Source of the DNA: Kingdonia uniflora
Taxonomy: Eukaryota; Streptophyta; Magnoliopsida; Ranunculales; Circaeasteraceae
Assembly: GCA_014058105.1 (NCBI GenBank)
Contig: JACGCM010001659.1
Span: forward strand, 5,205,001 to 5,269,000
Direction of reading: 5' to 3'
DNA length: 64,000 nt
Part shown: piece after piece, positions 11,082 to 21,494 of the stretch
Position numbering within the stretch: position 1 is the stretch's first letter
How the letters are laid out: every line of letters starts with the position of its first letter
The notes under the pieces: generated by a model
The model's database searches: none
The model's input: only the letters and a program-made list of their open reading frames with translations
What the model was told of the DNA's origin: nothing
Position numbers and translations under genes: made by a program

Positions 11082-11803
11082 GTTATCAGTGAAATAGTAA
11101 GGTTGTCGAATATTGTTCTTGGGGTTTTCAGAAGAAGAATCAAAGAGGTTGAGAAAAACGGTATGTTCTTCTAAACCAGTATGTTACGTACATATTAATT
11201 TACGACACCTTTGTAACATCTTGTCAATCTTCATTGCCTTGTGTATTTGTCAGGATATATGATTCCAGTAGGATGGGTAGTCATGGTTCGTCCTCCCGCT
11301 GTTCATTTGAACTCCGCCAAGTATGAAGATCCCCTTGGCTTCAATCCATTGCGATGGGAGGTTAGTGCTTGTATATTTCATTTAGTTCATTTTCAGCACA
11401 CTGACTAAGTGCGGCATTAATTTTGGGTGCTTCTTTGGTGTTACAGCAACTAGGGATGGAAATGAGTGTTGGATCTAAGATCTTCATGGCTTTCGGTGGG
11501 GGTCCAAGGTATTGTATAGGAGCAAACTTTAAGCTGCAGATGAATTGACCGTATTTTTTCATTGCTTGGTCACAAAGTACAGGTACTACTAGTAGTACTT
11601 ATGAGTGAGAGATTGGCAATATCATCTTTTATTACCGGTATGAGGACATGAAGATATAACTGAAGTAATTATTATTTGTAATTTTCAGGTGGATGATAGT
11701 GAAGGGAGGAGATATAGTCAGAAGGCCTGGTTTGATTTTTCCCTATGGTATTCATATGCAACTCACTGAAAAAGAAGGAAATGGAAGCAAGATAGTGGTC
11801 TAA
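11082..11803 (+). pseudogene. Cytochrome P450 (CYP87-like), last four exons, disrupted
   Basis: Exons 11082-11160, 11254-11360, 11447-11582 and 11689-11803 have GT-AG borders and join in phase. They encode the conserved C-terminal third: VRLSNIVLG, the PPAVHL...YEDPLGFNPLRW stretch (PERF region), the heme-binding loop FGGGPRYCIG with its Cys, and an IVRRPGLIFPYG tail. This set is typical of the CYP87/CYP85 clan, which oxidises sterols, triterpenes and brassinosteroid-like substrates in the ER membrane. In the third exon a stop follows QMN, and the HCLVTKY residues continue in another frame. The N-terminal two thirds, with membrane anchor, I-helix and K-helix, are missing. The upstream side is occupied by a LINE. 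Confidence 0.85.
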
Positions 11804-12192
11804 TTAAGATTTTGGGCACCCCTCCATCTGAGTCCTTTTGCCAATATACAATTTCTGAGAATGATGTATATATGTTATAATGCTTTTACTATTCTAAAGT
11901 AATATTCAATGTAACCTCTGTATTCGAGAAATGTTAAAACGGAATGGTTGCCCATACAAGTTGAAAGGATTGGTAGAGCTTGTAACAAAAGAAGGAAGTA
12001 TATATTTTGCGTTCCATTTTGTCTAATAGTGATCATGATACCTCTTCGATCTCTTCCCTATGAATTCATAAGCTCAATTTGGTAAGAGCTTCTCATACTT
12101 TGAGGGGATGATGATTCGAATCCATCTAGATTCGCTTGTGTGACTGCATTTGTTATCAGCAATACAGGTTCAACGTTGCCTTCCCTAATAAT
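11804..12192. other. Downstream flank of the P450 fragment
   Basis: No exon is seen. The first part would be the 3' UTR of the former P450 gene, and nothing else is recognisable. Confidence 0.4.
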
Positions 12193-12437
12193 AATAAACA
12201 TTTATTTCAGGAACCATATGTCACTCCGTGGTTCACCTCCATCCAGGATTTGTCAATTATTTGTTATTCGAATTTTGTCCATTATTTGTTATTCGAATTG
12301 TGCATTTATGCCAGTGTTACTGATAACAATAAACATTTATTTCAGGAACCATATGTCACTCCGTGGTTCACCTCCATCCAGGATTTGTCCATTATTTGTT
12401 ATTCGAATTGTGCATGTATGCCAGTGTTACAGTAGTT
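12193..12437. repeat. Duplicated block with an internal smaller duplication
   Basis: A block starting AATAAACATTTATTTCAGG recurs at 12193 and 12328. In the first copy a 25-26-bp word containing ATTATTTGTTATTCGAATT is itself doubled, so that copy is longer (135 bp against about 110). Open frames across it only reflect the repeat. Confidence 0.9.
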
Positions 12438-13687
12438 AAGAGCTTGATGGTGACAATAGCTAGAATTCAGGTAATGTTACACGTCATCTCTTTATAAGAC
12501 CATATTTCTACTGTTGATGTACACGTCGTGTCTATGCAAGACAAGTTGTAGTTGTAATCTTTCATATGTAACATAATTTTGTAACCTTTTATTTTTACTT
12601 CATGATTGTGCAACTGCTAAGTTGTTTGCAACTCAAGGCTTTTAGTCCTTCCAACTCTAGATATTGTATATTATATTACAACCTTCTAATTCCCTCCACC
12701 AAGTTTAGAGGTCGTATGACAACCAATTATAGTATACAAAGCTTTTAACTCTCTTCATGTCTTGCAAACTCCTTATGTGTATTATTTGCTTACAGTATAT
12801 GATTTGGTTTAGGGTCAAACTGATTTGGGGTTAAGGCAAAGATATGTTGTAAGTCTGAGTGTAGGTTTATAATATAATTTTTTTTATTTTCTTATCTTAA
12901 ATTGTTATGCTGGAAAACAATGTTGCATTGCCATTATAATTTTCATCTCTCCCATCGGGTATAAAATCATATTTTCAATTACTGATTCTATGCACCATTA
13001 ATGTCTAATTAGTAATTGAGCATAACGGTCTAGCATACGCTTTAGCGCATGCCTCGGTGCTCGTAGCTACTAAGTAAATAGCTTGTTTCCAAAATGAAAC
13101 ATCAAAAGTGGAGACGAAGCGTACTGGCACTTCTCGCCCCCTTAACCAATTTCATTTTCAACGAAACTTAGCGTGTAGCTATATTAGGATATAAAAAACA
13201 TATATCCAAGGTCAAAGCTCAAAACGCTCAGAAATTTGCTCGGCGTTCGCTGGGGTGTCACATGGGGAGTCAACCAATCCCTCTAGAAATATTCCCAAAC
13301 CTTATTCCGGGAGTTCACACAGGAGCTCCAAATATTCACCTAATACTATTTGACTTTAAACATGTAATAGATCAAATAAGTATGAAAACTGAATGCTTTA
13401 AAAGTAGTAGAGATGCATGAGGACGGTCCTCATGCAAAAAAAACTTCTTTGGGAAAGTAAAAGGATATGTTAGGACGGGTTCTGCACTTTGGAAAGTAAT
13501 AGTATAGCACTTGGAGTTTAAGGAATCGACAGTAATAGCGGAAACATTTGAGAACAAAGCAGATTAAATAAGGGGGCACAACTGCACAGAAGGCAATATA
13601 AAAAACTAACATGGATAAGAAACTTTAAGTACGGTTGGAACTCGACTTCCAATCACATTGTCTAGCATCAGCTGGTTGCTAGCATTT
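12438..13687. other. Intergenic DNA with no recognised gene
   Basis: AT-rich sequence. A slightly GC-richer patch at about 13020-13270 may be a decayed repeat. The last 300 bases would hold the 3' UTR of the minus-strand kinase gene. Confidence 0.4.
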
Positions 13688-15778
13688 TCAGGCTCCTCCT
13701 TGTGTTCCTTGGCTGTACAGATTTGGACTTTGGAACTGTCTTATATAAGAACGGATTTTTTTGAGCAATCCACGAGTCATGAAACGTACCAAAGCAATGC
13801 TGTAACTAGGATAGTTCTCGTAAACTGCCAAACTACTGAGGGAGTTCATTAGCCATGGACTATGGAGGCAATTGACCACTCCCGACATTGAAGGCCTTTC
13901 CTCCGGGTCCTTTCTAAGGCACATCAAAGCTATATAAAGTATTGTCCTTGCTTTCGCCTCATGCGTTTCTAACCCCTCCCCATCCTCCTTAAGTCTATTA
14001 TCAATTAGTTTCAAGAGTTCCTTCTTTTTGAATACGACTTTATCCTCCATATACTGATAAAACCTTAAGCGATCCTTTTGCGGATTTCCACCGTCTTTAT
14101 CAATGCGATTACCTTTATTATCTAAACAAACATTTCTCTCGCCAAAAAACATATCTAGGAGTAACACTCCGTAACTATAGACATCACATTTCTCTGAGAT
14201 CCCATTGCCTGAGAACCACTCAGGGGCAACATATATATCTGTCCCTGCCAAAGTTGAATGATCTGTACACCTGTCATCGATCTTCAACTTAGATATCCCA
14301 GTACCGGATACAACTGCTCGAAGATTGTCATCAAGTAAAATAATTTCTGGTTTAAGATCAAGGTGTAATATCTGTGGGTTGCAATCACGGTGAAGGTATG
14401 CAAGGGCCTTAGCAACTTCATCTGCAACTCTGATTCTCAACGTCAAAGATAAAAATAAACCACTCTGGCCGCCACTTAATGGGAAAATCCACTTGTCCAA
14501 CGACCCTTTAGGGAAATGATCATAGACAATGAGGGACACTGTCCCTGTATCCGTCGTATAACTACAATGTCCGTGAAGGCGGATAAGACGATCATGCTGC
14601 AAGCTTGCAATGGAGGACATTACATCTTGGAATTCCCTCTCCCGATATATCTTCCATTCAATTCTTTTCACAGCCACTACTGTCCCGTCATTCAATTGGC
14701 CCTTGAAGACAGAACCTAAGCCACCACTCCCAAGCTTACTACGGAAGTTAGCGGTCGCCCACTCGAGGTATCTGTAACGAAATTCCCCCTTTCCATCAAG
14801 CTTCGCCGCTTCGAGCATGTCGACCACTTGTTGCATGTCGCCTAGCCTTTTATCAGGATCCTCATCAAGACAAAGTAGAGCCGCATGAACTAAACAATTA
14901 GTTTCCTTCTCGTCAACTCCCCCATCCCCCATAAGTCTTTTATCTATGAGATTTACAAGTTTCTTTTGTGCTAATTTTTCCCACATAAACTTAAGAAAGG
15001 TTCGCTGTTCCAGTTGTGAATTACCACTTTTCAGATAAATATCATTGCCATCCTTGTCTAAACAAACATATCGTTGACCAAAAAATAAATCCAGAAGTAC
15101 CTTACCGTAACTAAATATGTCACTTTTTTTCGAGATGCCATGGCCCTCCGAGTACCACTCCGGGGCCATGTACCCCTTTGTGCCTCTGAATGCTGTATGA
15201 ATTACACTACCTTCATCATCCTCCAGCAACCTTGATAGTCCGAAATCAGACACAACTGCTCCAAATTCATCATCAAGGAGGATATTCTCCGGTTTAACAT
15301 CAAGATGAAATATCCGCTGACCATGAAGGTATGCAAGGGCCTTAGCAACATCAATTGCCACCATGTACCTCAATTTCCATGACAAACATGAATCGCTTTG
15401 GCCATCCCTCACCGGGAAAATCCAATTGTCCAATGACCCATTATGAAATAGATCGTATACTATGAAAAAAACTCTTCCCGCTTCCGTCATGTGACTACAA
15501 TATCCTCGAATGCATACAAGATGATCATGTTGTACACTTGGAATTGCGGAGATTTCTGCTTCGTATACCCGCTCCCCATAATCGGCCCATTCAACACGTT
15601 TCACTGCCACCGGTGTCCCGTCGGTCAAGTAGCCCTTGAAAACTGAACCTGACGCACCACTACCAAGCTTAAATTGGAAGTCATTGGTAGCCATCTTTAG
15701 GTCTTCATAGCAAAATTTTCCAGGATGTCCGACAAGTTCCCTCAGGTTGCTGTCCCAGTTTTGAGTCTCAATATCCAT
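13688..15778 (-). CDS. Tandem kinase protein: kinase plus pseudokinase (At5g20050-like)
   Basis: Uninterrupted 696-codon ORF; an in-frame stop lies a few codons upstream of the ATG at 15778. It holds two Ser/Thr kinase domains of the receptor-like kinase type that resembles Arabidopsis At5g20050. Domain 1 (about 35-325) has the Gly loop GSGASG (39-44), VAVK Lys60, HLD Asp160 with Asn165, DFG 178-180 and APE 205-207, so it may be active, although it is non-RD (HLD instead of HRD). Domain 2 (about 345-640) keeps the Gly loop (350-355), Lys371 and Asp474, but the metal-binding Asn is Ile479 and DFG is GTG (492-494). That predicts a pseudokinase. No signal peptide or membrane segment precedes domain 1, so a cytoplasmic protein is likely. 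Kinase-pseudokinase tandems are known as plant resistance proteins; a defence role here is inference only. Confidence 0.9.
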   Translation of the reverse strand: MDIETQNWDSNLRELVGHPGKFCYEDLKMATNDFQFKLGSGASGSVFKGYLTDGTPVAVKRVEWADYGERVYEAEISAIPSVQHDHLVCIRGYCSHMTEAGRVFFIVYDLFHNGSLDNWIFPVRDGQSDSCLSWKLRYMVAIDVAKALAYLHGQRIFHLDVKPENILLDDEFGAVVSDFGLSRLLEDDEGSVIHTAFRGTKGYMAPEWYSEGHGISKKSDIFSYGKVLLDLFFGQRYVCLDKDGNDIYLKSGNSQLEQRTFLKFMWEKLAQKKLVNLIDKRLMGDGGVDEKETNCLVHAALLCLDEDPDKRLGDMQQVVDMLEAAKLDGKGEFRYRYLEWATANFRSKLGSGGLGSVFKGQLNDGTVVAVKRIEWKIYREREFQDVMSSIASLQHDRLIRLHGHCSYTTDTGTVSLIVYDHFPKGSLDKWIFPLSGGQSGLFLSLTLRIRVADEVAKALAYLHRDCNPQILHLDLKPEIILLDDNLRAVVSGTGISKLKIDDRCTDHSTLAGTDIYVAPEWFSGNGISEKCDVYSYGVLLLDMFFGERNVCLDNKGNRIDKDGGNPQKDRLRFYQYMEDKVVFKKKELLKLIDNRLKEDGEGLETHEAKARTILYIALMCLRKDPEERPSMSGVVNCLHSPWLMNSLSSLAVYENYPSYSIALVRFMTRGLLKKIRSYIRQFQSPNLYSQGTQGGA

Positions 15779-16526
15779 TAAATGTGAAGCCCAATAATAT
15801 TAAGTGCATAAAGAAGAAGCTAGTTGAGAGTCCGCGGGCAAAAACCAAAATTAGACCGTGACGATAGTAGCTATTAACACTACAGGAGCAATAATCTTCT
15901 GTACTTTAGTGCCCTTTAATTAAATTGAAAGAGTTATTGAAAGAAAAGATGTAGTGATGGTTTCGAAATTGTGATCTGTTTTAGAAATGTTGATACTGTA
16001 TAAGAAGATACAAGTACATTTGAATGTTTCGAGTAAATATTATTTAGATGTCAGTGGGACTTAGTTAGGCCAAGACTTGGTCCCTTCTTACTTGACTAAA
16101 TTAAATTGTGGAAATATTCAAGTCCTAGAGATGAAACACCAGAGAATATTAAACTACGCTTTCCCTAATTCAAATGTGGTGGCTAGAGAAATGGTAAGAG
16201 ACTGTCTTTCAGTATTCAATTAACCTCAAATCTATAACCATTTCATTTCAAACACAATCTTTTTTCTTCCGATTAAACCCCCAAAAGAACTAATCTTCGA
16301 CTCATAATTACAGAAACTTAATCCCTTTGTATTCTAGGCATGATAGGGTTAAGGCAAGAACGATGGACTAAAGTATGTTACAAAAAATAAATAAATTACA
16401 TCCTAGTATTGTTTCCGGCCAGCATCCTACTTTAGCATTGCTATAAATTCAGAAGATATAGAGCTAACTAGTACCTCCTAGAGGTAGCACCCTTAATTAA
16501 TGCATTCCCTAAACACGTATATCTAA
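15779..16526. other. Upstream region of the tandem kinase gene
   Basis: AT-rich intergenic DNA that should contain the minus-strand promoter of the kinase gene. I could not single out a convincing TATA box. No exon is visible. Confidence 0.4.
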
Positions 16527-17284
16527 TCTATACTTCTATATGAAATGTAAGGAATTTGGAGGATGGAGAACTCTCCTTACAAATTCTTGAAATAATAGAG
16601 CGTCATGTGGCAATGGTTAATATAGTATTTTGTGTAATTTTAGAAGGTATTTTTGCCATCCAAATTAATGCAAATCTCTCTATTAAAACGGCACGGTGTT
16701 TTTGCCACTTGGGACAAGTCTGTCCTTATCTCTAGAGATAAAGAGGGGTTGAGATTCGTTGTGGGTGCTTCGAGATTGAGATGAACAAGGGCAGTTTTGG
16801 AATTTTATATTTTAAACCCAAAGCCTAAAAAAACTTACCCCAACCCAATAAAAACTTCACCCCTCCTTCCCGACTCAAAACTTTACTTCAAAAAAAATAT
16901 GCAACCTATCTTTCCCTCCCTCTACGAGCTCTTAATCGACATCAACCTGTACAATTCGAGCTTTGATGTCGATTCATTAGCTTCAGCGTTTGATTGCTCT
17001 CTCCATCTTCACAATCACGTATCTCTGCATCATTCTCTTATAATCATACGAAACAAAACCAGCTCCCTCTCTCTCTCTCTAATTACAAGAACCTCAACCA
17101 TCTATATCTCTGCGATTTCCTGCGACATCGAGGTTTTGATCTCAAATTCATGATCGACGATTTCAATCGAGGGTTTGATTTGGTCCCAAACCCCTGCCGT
17201 GATTTAACAACGAGGTTGCCTATAAAATGAACTCTCCTTATAATCATGGGTCACCCCTCTCTCTTGGGTGTCAACCAGACAGTG

Positions 17285-17570
17285 AAGGATCATAGGCGAT
17301 TGGTGTTTTTTTTGTTTTTTGGAGATTCACCTTTTTCGCTGAAACCCATTGAAGAGGTAATGAGAATTAAGCTTTGGTTATTTTTAGTGTATTTTTTATT
17401 TATTTTTGTTGCTGTTGATACTAAGTGTTTGATTTGGTGGAAAACAGAGGTATGTGTGGAGGAATGAGAGTGCGGGGTGGCCGGTGGCGAACCCGGTTGT
17501 GACGTGCGCTTCGGTGTCGAATTCGGGGTTTCCGAGCAAATTTGTTGTTGATCCTTTTCTATATGTTCAG
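17285..17570 (+). pseudogene. Fragment of glucosamine inositolphosphorylceramide transferase gene
   Basis: Two pieces are recognised. One ends GDSPFSLKPIEE at a GT donor (17356/17357). The second exon, 17448-17570, runs from RYVWRNESAGWPVAN to GFPSKFVVDPFLYVQ and ends at GTAAAA. Both match my memory of plant GINT1 (GIPC glycosyltransferase, Golgi), in the segment just before the catalytic region. The next expected exon, with the YLF(Y/F)ETKN-type stretch, is not seen downstream, nor is the N-terminal membrane anchor. Hence this is a captured or residual fragment, not a gene. Confidence 0.6.
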
Positions 17571-18404
17571 GTAAAAAGATTGGAGAATTATGTTCATTGT
17601 GATATATTTTTGTTTTGATTATTGTTAGTATTGGAGTTGTCATTGTGGTCACTATCTGCGTATGTGATTGAGTGGGGACTAAGAATGTTTTATTTCAGTG
17701 CTTTATGAGGAGTAATAATTGATATTAGGGGTAGGAAATTTGTATGATTTTGAGTTTTTTTTACGGTTTCACATTTTTAAGTAATCAATCATCAAATCTG
17801 TAAGTAAGTAATACTTCTATCAATTTATAGAGATCATCATACCTGTAAGCATTGGTTGTTATTTATTTGCTGAAATCATAATATTTGTTTTATAGGGGTT
17901 TTTTAAGGGTTGATTTACAGGATTTCTAGGAGGATTATAGATTAATAAGTTATTTTTTATCATACAATACAATGTACAAGAGTAAAACTATTTTTAGAAT
18001 TTGATAGTTTGAGTAATAAATTATTGGTTGACTGGGTAATTTGGTTATGTTTATGATCGTGATTATATGAGTGTTAGATTAAAAAAATTAGTTTGTTTGA
18101 TGTACTACATGCCAAAATCTCAAAGTTTAGCAATAGATGTTTCCGTGTTCTCAAGACGTTCAGTTTTCATATAGGGTTATTAGAAATAAGTTTATCTCAT
18201 TCATAGGTTCAGTAAGAGTTTAGGACTCAAAGGTGCAAGGTGAGAGTTACGATCTGAGTGATGGTCTTGGCAACTTTGAGTATAAAAGCCTACCAAGTTA
18301 TACAATAGGTTTTGTAACATTAGGGGTGAAATGGAACATCCTAAATGCTATGTGTGCTAAATGAACTTATAATCGATGCTACTTGCAGGCTAAACACATA
18401 ATTG

Positions 18405-18625
18405 ACACTTGCCTTTCTTAAGGCACTGTTGTTTGGGGATTACTTGAAAGGGAGTAAAATGCACTAGAGATGAAGAAATGTACGTTGTACTGGTGATTCT
18501 TTATAAAACCTCGATTATTTTCATGAAAGAGCGTCCATTGATTAGGTGATTAGGCATATTATTCAAGGTGTACACTTGCCTTTCTTAAGGCACTGTTGTT
18601 TGGGGATTACTTGAAAGGGAGTAAA
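18405..18625. repeat. 54-bp direct repeat, copies 167 bp apart
   Basis: Positions 18405-18458 and 18572-18625 both read ACACTTGCCTTTCTTAAGGC and continue identically through GGGAGTAAA. The rest of 17571-19190 is AT-rich with no recognised exon. Confidence 0.9.
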
Positions 18626-19196
18626 TTGAGAGATGTCAAATTTATTTCTTCTTCATCTTTTTCACTCTGATATCTTTCTCCCTCGAAGATGTCGAATTTG
18701 GGGTTTCAATTTTCAAAAATTCTGATAACCACTCTGAAGAGCATTGACATCTCATCACCGTAGGTATGTTTTGCTCAATCCATATTTGATTTCTTTCTTT
18801 TTCTTTTTTTCTATTTTCTATTTTTTTTGTTTTTGTTTTGAGGGATTGTTGATGTTACATTAATATCAACAATCCTATGGCAAAAACCTTTCTTCTTTCT
18901 TTCTCTCGCACACTCTTTTACTGGGTTAAGGTTGAATTAGGAATTTATGATGTGCTTCCCCCCATTTTAGGACTACTACTCTGACAATACAATTTCATTT
19001 GATGATTCTCAAAACTTTTAGTTCTTTTGGTCCTTTGCTTCTTCTATCCTATTGCTGTTGGGGTTATTTGACAATCTTAATTTTACTTCGTTCTCGATGG
19101 TACTAATTGCTAGGGTAAAAATATTATCTATATTCTATTATCTTGCAAGTTAGGTTTGAAATTTTGGCGCACGGTGCACAATTTTAGAAGCCTAGT

Positions 19197-19462
19197 GATC
19201 TAGTAAATGCTATATACGCATGTATTATCATGTACAACATGATCATGAAGATGAACGTCATGCTTACATCCGGCAAGTGGATATTAATCCCGAGTTTAAG
19301 AAAACCGTAGATACTTGGAAGGAGACATTAAATCCAAGGCACGTGATCAATACTATGGCACAACACATCGAGAAGATTTATGAAATTAGAAATGAAGGTG
19401 CTCATTTCCAATTAAGAAATGAACTTGTCGCGTATTTGTGGAATAAAAAAGGGGCAGAGTAA
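19197..19462 (+). pseudogene. PIF/Harbinger transposase, C-terminal fragment
   Basis: The frame DLVNAIYACIIMYNMI (from 19199) followed, after a one-base slip near 19243, by EDERHAY ... AHFQLRNELVAYLWNKKG up to a TAA at 19460-19462 is the classical C-terminus of plant Harbinger transposases. The catalytic domain that should precede it is absent. The left edge touches the proposed Helitron end. Confidence 0.75.
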
Positions 19463-19623
19463 TGTATTTTGTTTCAAAGTTTGTAGTTTTATGTTGAAAT
19501 TATAATGTATTTTGTCTACTTGATTAGAGTATGTTTTGCGGAATACTTACGATTAATAACAATTTTATTCAAATAATAAAATTACATAGAACTTAAGAAC
19601 TACTATTAGCGTTAAGGATTACA

Positions 19624-20698
19624 TCAATCTTCATCACTAGAAACGTCGTCATCACTTAGACACTGCTCTTTCAACTTCTTCGAATAAAGTTTAATTTGCT
19701 TCTTCATCCAACGCTTTTGTGTTGGTAGTAGGTTATTTGGGTCCGTTATCATCACCTTAACCAAATGCACATCTTCGATAGTTTTTTTTTCTAGTTAGCT
19801 CCGCTTCACGCCTCTTTTGAATCTCTGCTTCTCTAGCTAACTTGTGTTCCTCTCGTGTTCTAGTTCTAGCTTCATTTCCCTCTTTCTTCTACTTGTCTCT
19901 CGTATTCCATGTCGCCATCATGTTTGTCGCAGTCTTAAACATTTTCTTCCCCTAAAACCCTATACTTGACTTTGCCACTTCTTTTGCCTTGTATTTCTTT
20001 TAGCCGTCCAGTCGTACTTCCCTACAAGCATATAATGGTGCATCCAAGTCGATAAAATCATCTAGAATTACGACATTTGGAGTGCCGGAAGTAGGTGCAG
20101 AGGATCGGTGTTGGAAGTACTCGGGCTATCGTTAAAATTTGATTTCCTAGCGACGTTGCAGCCGGGTTGCCCGATGTTCTTAATTTATGACCATTTTGGG
20201 CAATACTCCAAAATTTTATAACCCTCCCCAAATGTAAATGGTTTTTTTGTTTGTTTTTTTTTTTTTTTTTGTAGTTTTTCGGATTCTCGTATGACATACG
20301 TTCCTAGAAATCATGTTTGAAATTCTAATAAGTACGATTTACCTTATAAAATCATTTAAACCCCATGTACCTCTCATCGGCGTGGTTCTCGAACTTCCAC
20401 CGGCGTGAGATGACAAATATGGATTTTCCGATTTAGAGTACGAGCCTGTATGAGGATCAAATTGAGGGTAATATCATTGGTTTTGGTAATGAGGGTAATA
20501 TCCTTGGGTTTGAGATAGAAATTGATTGTCATATGGCGAGAATAGTTGTCAAACATGGTGATCACGATATTGGGAAGGGTTAGGTATTTGCAACGAATCA
20601 TATGCGTCGAATTGCGTCAAAAATACATTCCCTTATTGGTTTGTATTGGAGAGTTGAGAGTAGTTTTAAGAATTAGATTGGGAGCTTGAGGATGACAT
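19624..20698 (-). pseudogene. Harbinger partner ORF (NAM-associated / GST-T3-like), decayed
   Basis: Read from an ATG at 20698 (MSSSSQSNS...), the region gives a Tyr/Pro/Gln-rich N-terminus with an SSHAGGSSRTTPM segment near 20370. Toward the 3' end it gives a long Lys/Arg/Glu helical tail (NTRDK ... EEHKLAREAEIQKRREAE) and an acidic terminus DDDVSSDED with its stop at 19624. This is the pattern of the second protein of plant Harbinger elements, annotated elsewhere as NAM-associated or glutathione S-transferase T3-like. It lies tail-to-tail with the transposase end, as in intact elements. Several stops, a poly-T/A run near 20260 and frameshifts break it. Confidence 0.65.
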
Positions 20699-20699
20699 G

Positions 20700-20868
20700 G
20701 TGGCCAAACTTGAAGTAGGTGGCAGAGCAACATCGAGCCTCACTAGATCATGCCCAACCATCTAAATATTCCTGGTACTCTTCACTAAACTACAACCGAT
20801 CTTGGGATTTGGATGGGCGGTCTGCCAAAATGTCATGTAATCCATGTTAGCAACGATATAATCGTGTC
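20700..20868 (-). pseudogene. PMD gene copy B, distal part beyond the Tat insertion
   Basis: On the minus strand it reads DYMTFWQTAHPNPKIGC...GHDLVRLDVALPPTSSLAT, matching copy A at 8530-8700. It then meets the start of the Harbinger partner ORF at 20698, which replaces the C-terminal tail seen in copy A. Confidence 0.7.
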
Positions 20869-21421
20869 TGTAATAGTTTATTTCGCATATCAAACTCAAG
20901 CTTCGTCATCGATCTCATCAGCAAACAAGAAGTACTACTGAAGACATGAGCAACTTTCCTCATTTCGCAACATCTCTTTTGACCTCCACAATAACAGTTC
21001 GATTTACGCAAGTGTACAGTCATCAATAGAGCCGTTGTATAGCAACAGATGTTAGAACGTTACACTATTCGGTCAATGAGTATCATACATATACTTTGTA
21101 ACATCCATCATTAAAAATATTAAAAAGGCCATCAAACGGTCATATTAGAAGACCTATAAGTAGAACCAGAGAACAACAAATTATGGACATGCATTTTCAT
21201 ACAGAAGAATCCTCACTCCTAAATTCTATACACTCAGAGTACTCTTTGTAATAGCTAGAATTCTTAGTAACATCTATCATTTTCTTAAATCCTCAGGAGA
21301 GGTCGTGGTTTTTAGCCTATTCAAAAGTTTTCCACGCTAAACTTTTGTACTAGTTATTATTAGCATTCTGATTGCATCTGGAGTAAAGGCTAAGTCTGAA
21401 TCTAGGAATTAGACTATTACA
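20869..21421 (+). repeat. 5' LTR of the Tat element
   Basis: 553 bp with TGTAATAG...CTATTACA ends. A TATA-like CTATAAGTAG lies near 21151-21160. It aligns throughout with the 3' LTR but with many scattered differences, so the insertion is not recent. Confidence 0.92.
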
Positions 21422-21440
21422 TTTGGCGCCATCTGTGGGA
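21422..21440 (+). other. Primer binding site of the Tat element
   Basis: TTTGGCGCCATCTGTGGGA follows the 5' LTR directly. TGGCGCC-type sites are usual for plant Gypsy elements. I did not assign the tRNA. Confidence 0.75.
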
Positions 21441-21494
21441 GCTGAAATTCTCAAACCCATAGTCTCAAAACATCGTTGATCATCATCTTTAAGA

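Larger units (their letters stand above)
16527..19195 (+). mobile_element. Candidate Helitron carrying a host gene fragment
   Basis: The left border reads A|TCTATACTTC..., resembling plant Helitron 5' ends (TC start). The right border reads CTAG (19192-19195) followed by T, with an imperfect GCGCAC/GTGCAC stem at 19167-19179 about a dozen bases before it. Insertion between A and T without a target duplication fits Helitrons. No Rep/helicase ORF is present, so it would be non-autonomous. The unit contains the GINT1-like exons at 17285-17570, and gene-fragment capture is typical of Helitrons. The hairpin is weak, so the call is tentative. Confidence 0.4.

Noticed and set aside
12136..12439. Two overlapping 99-codon plus-strand frames
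   Set aside because: They are open only because the region is duplicated with a length that keeps frame; the repeated peptides have no family resemblance.
16797..17230. Small open frames before the GINT1-like exons
   Set aside because: Low complexity (CT and Ser/Leu rich) with no recognised N-terminus of the transferase, so not called as exons.
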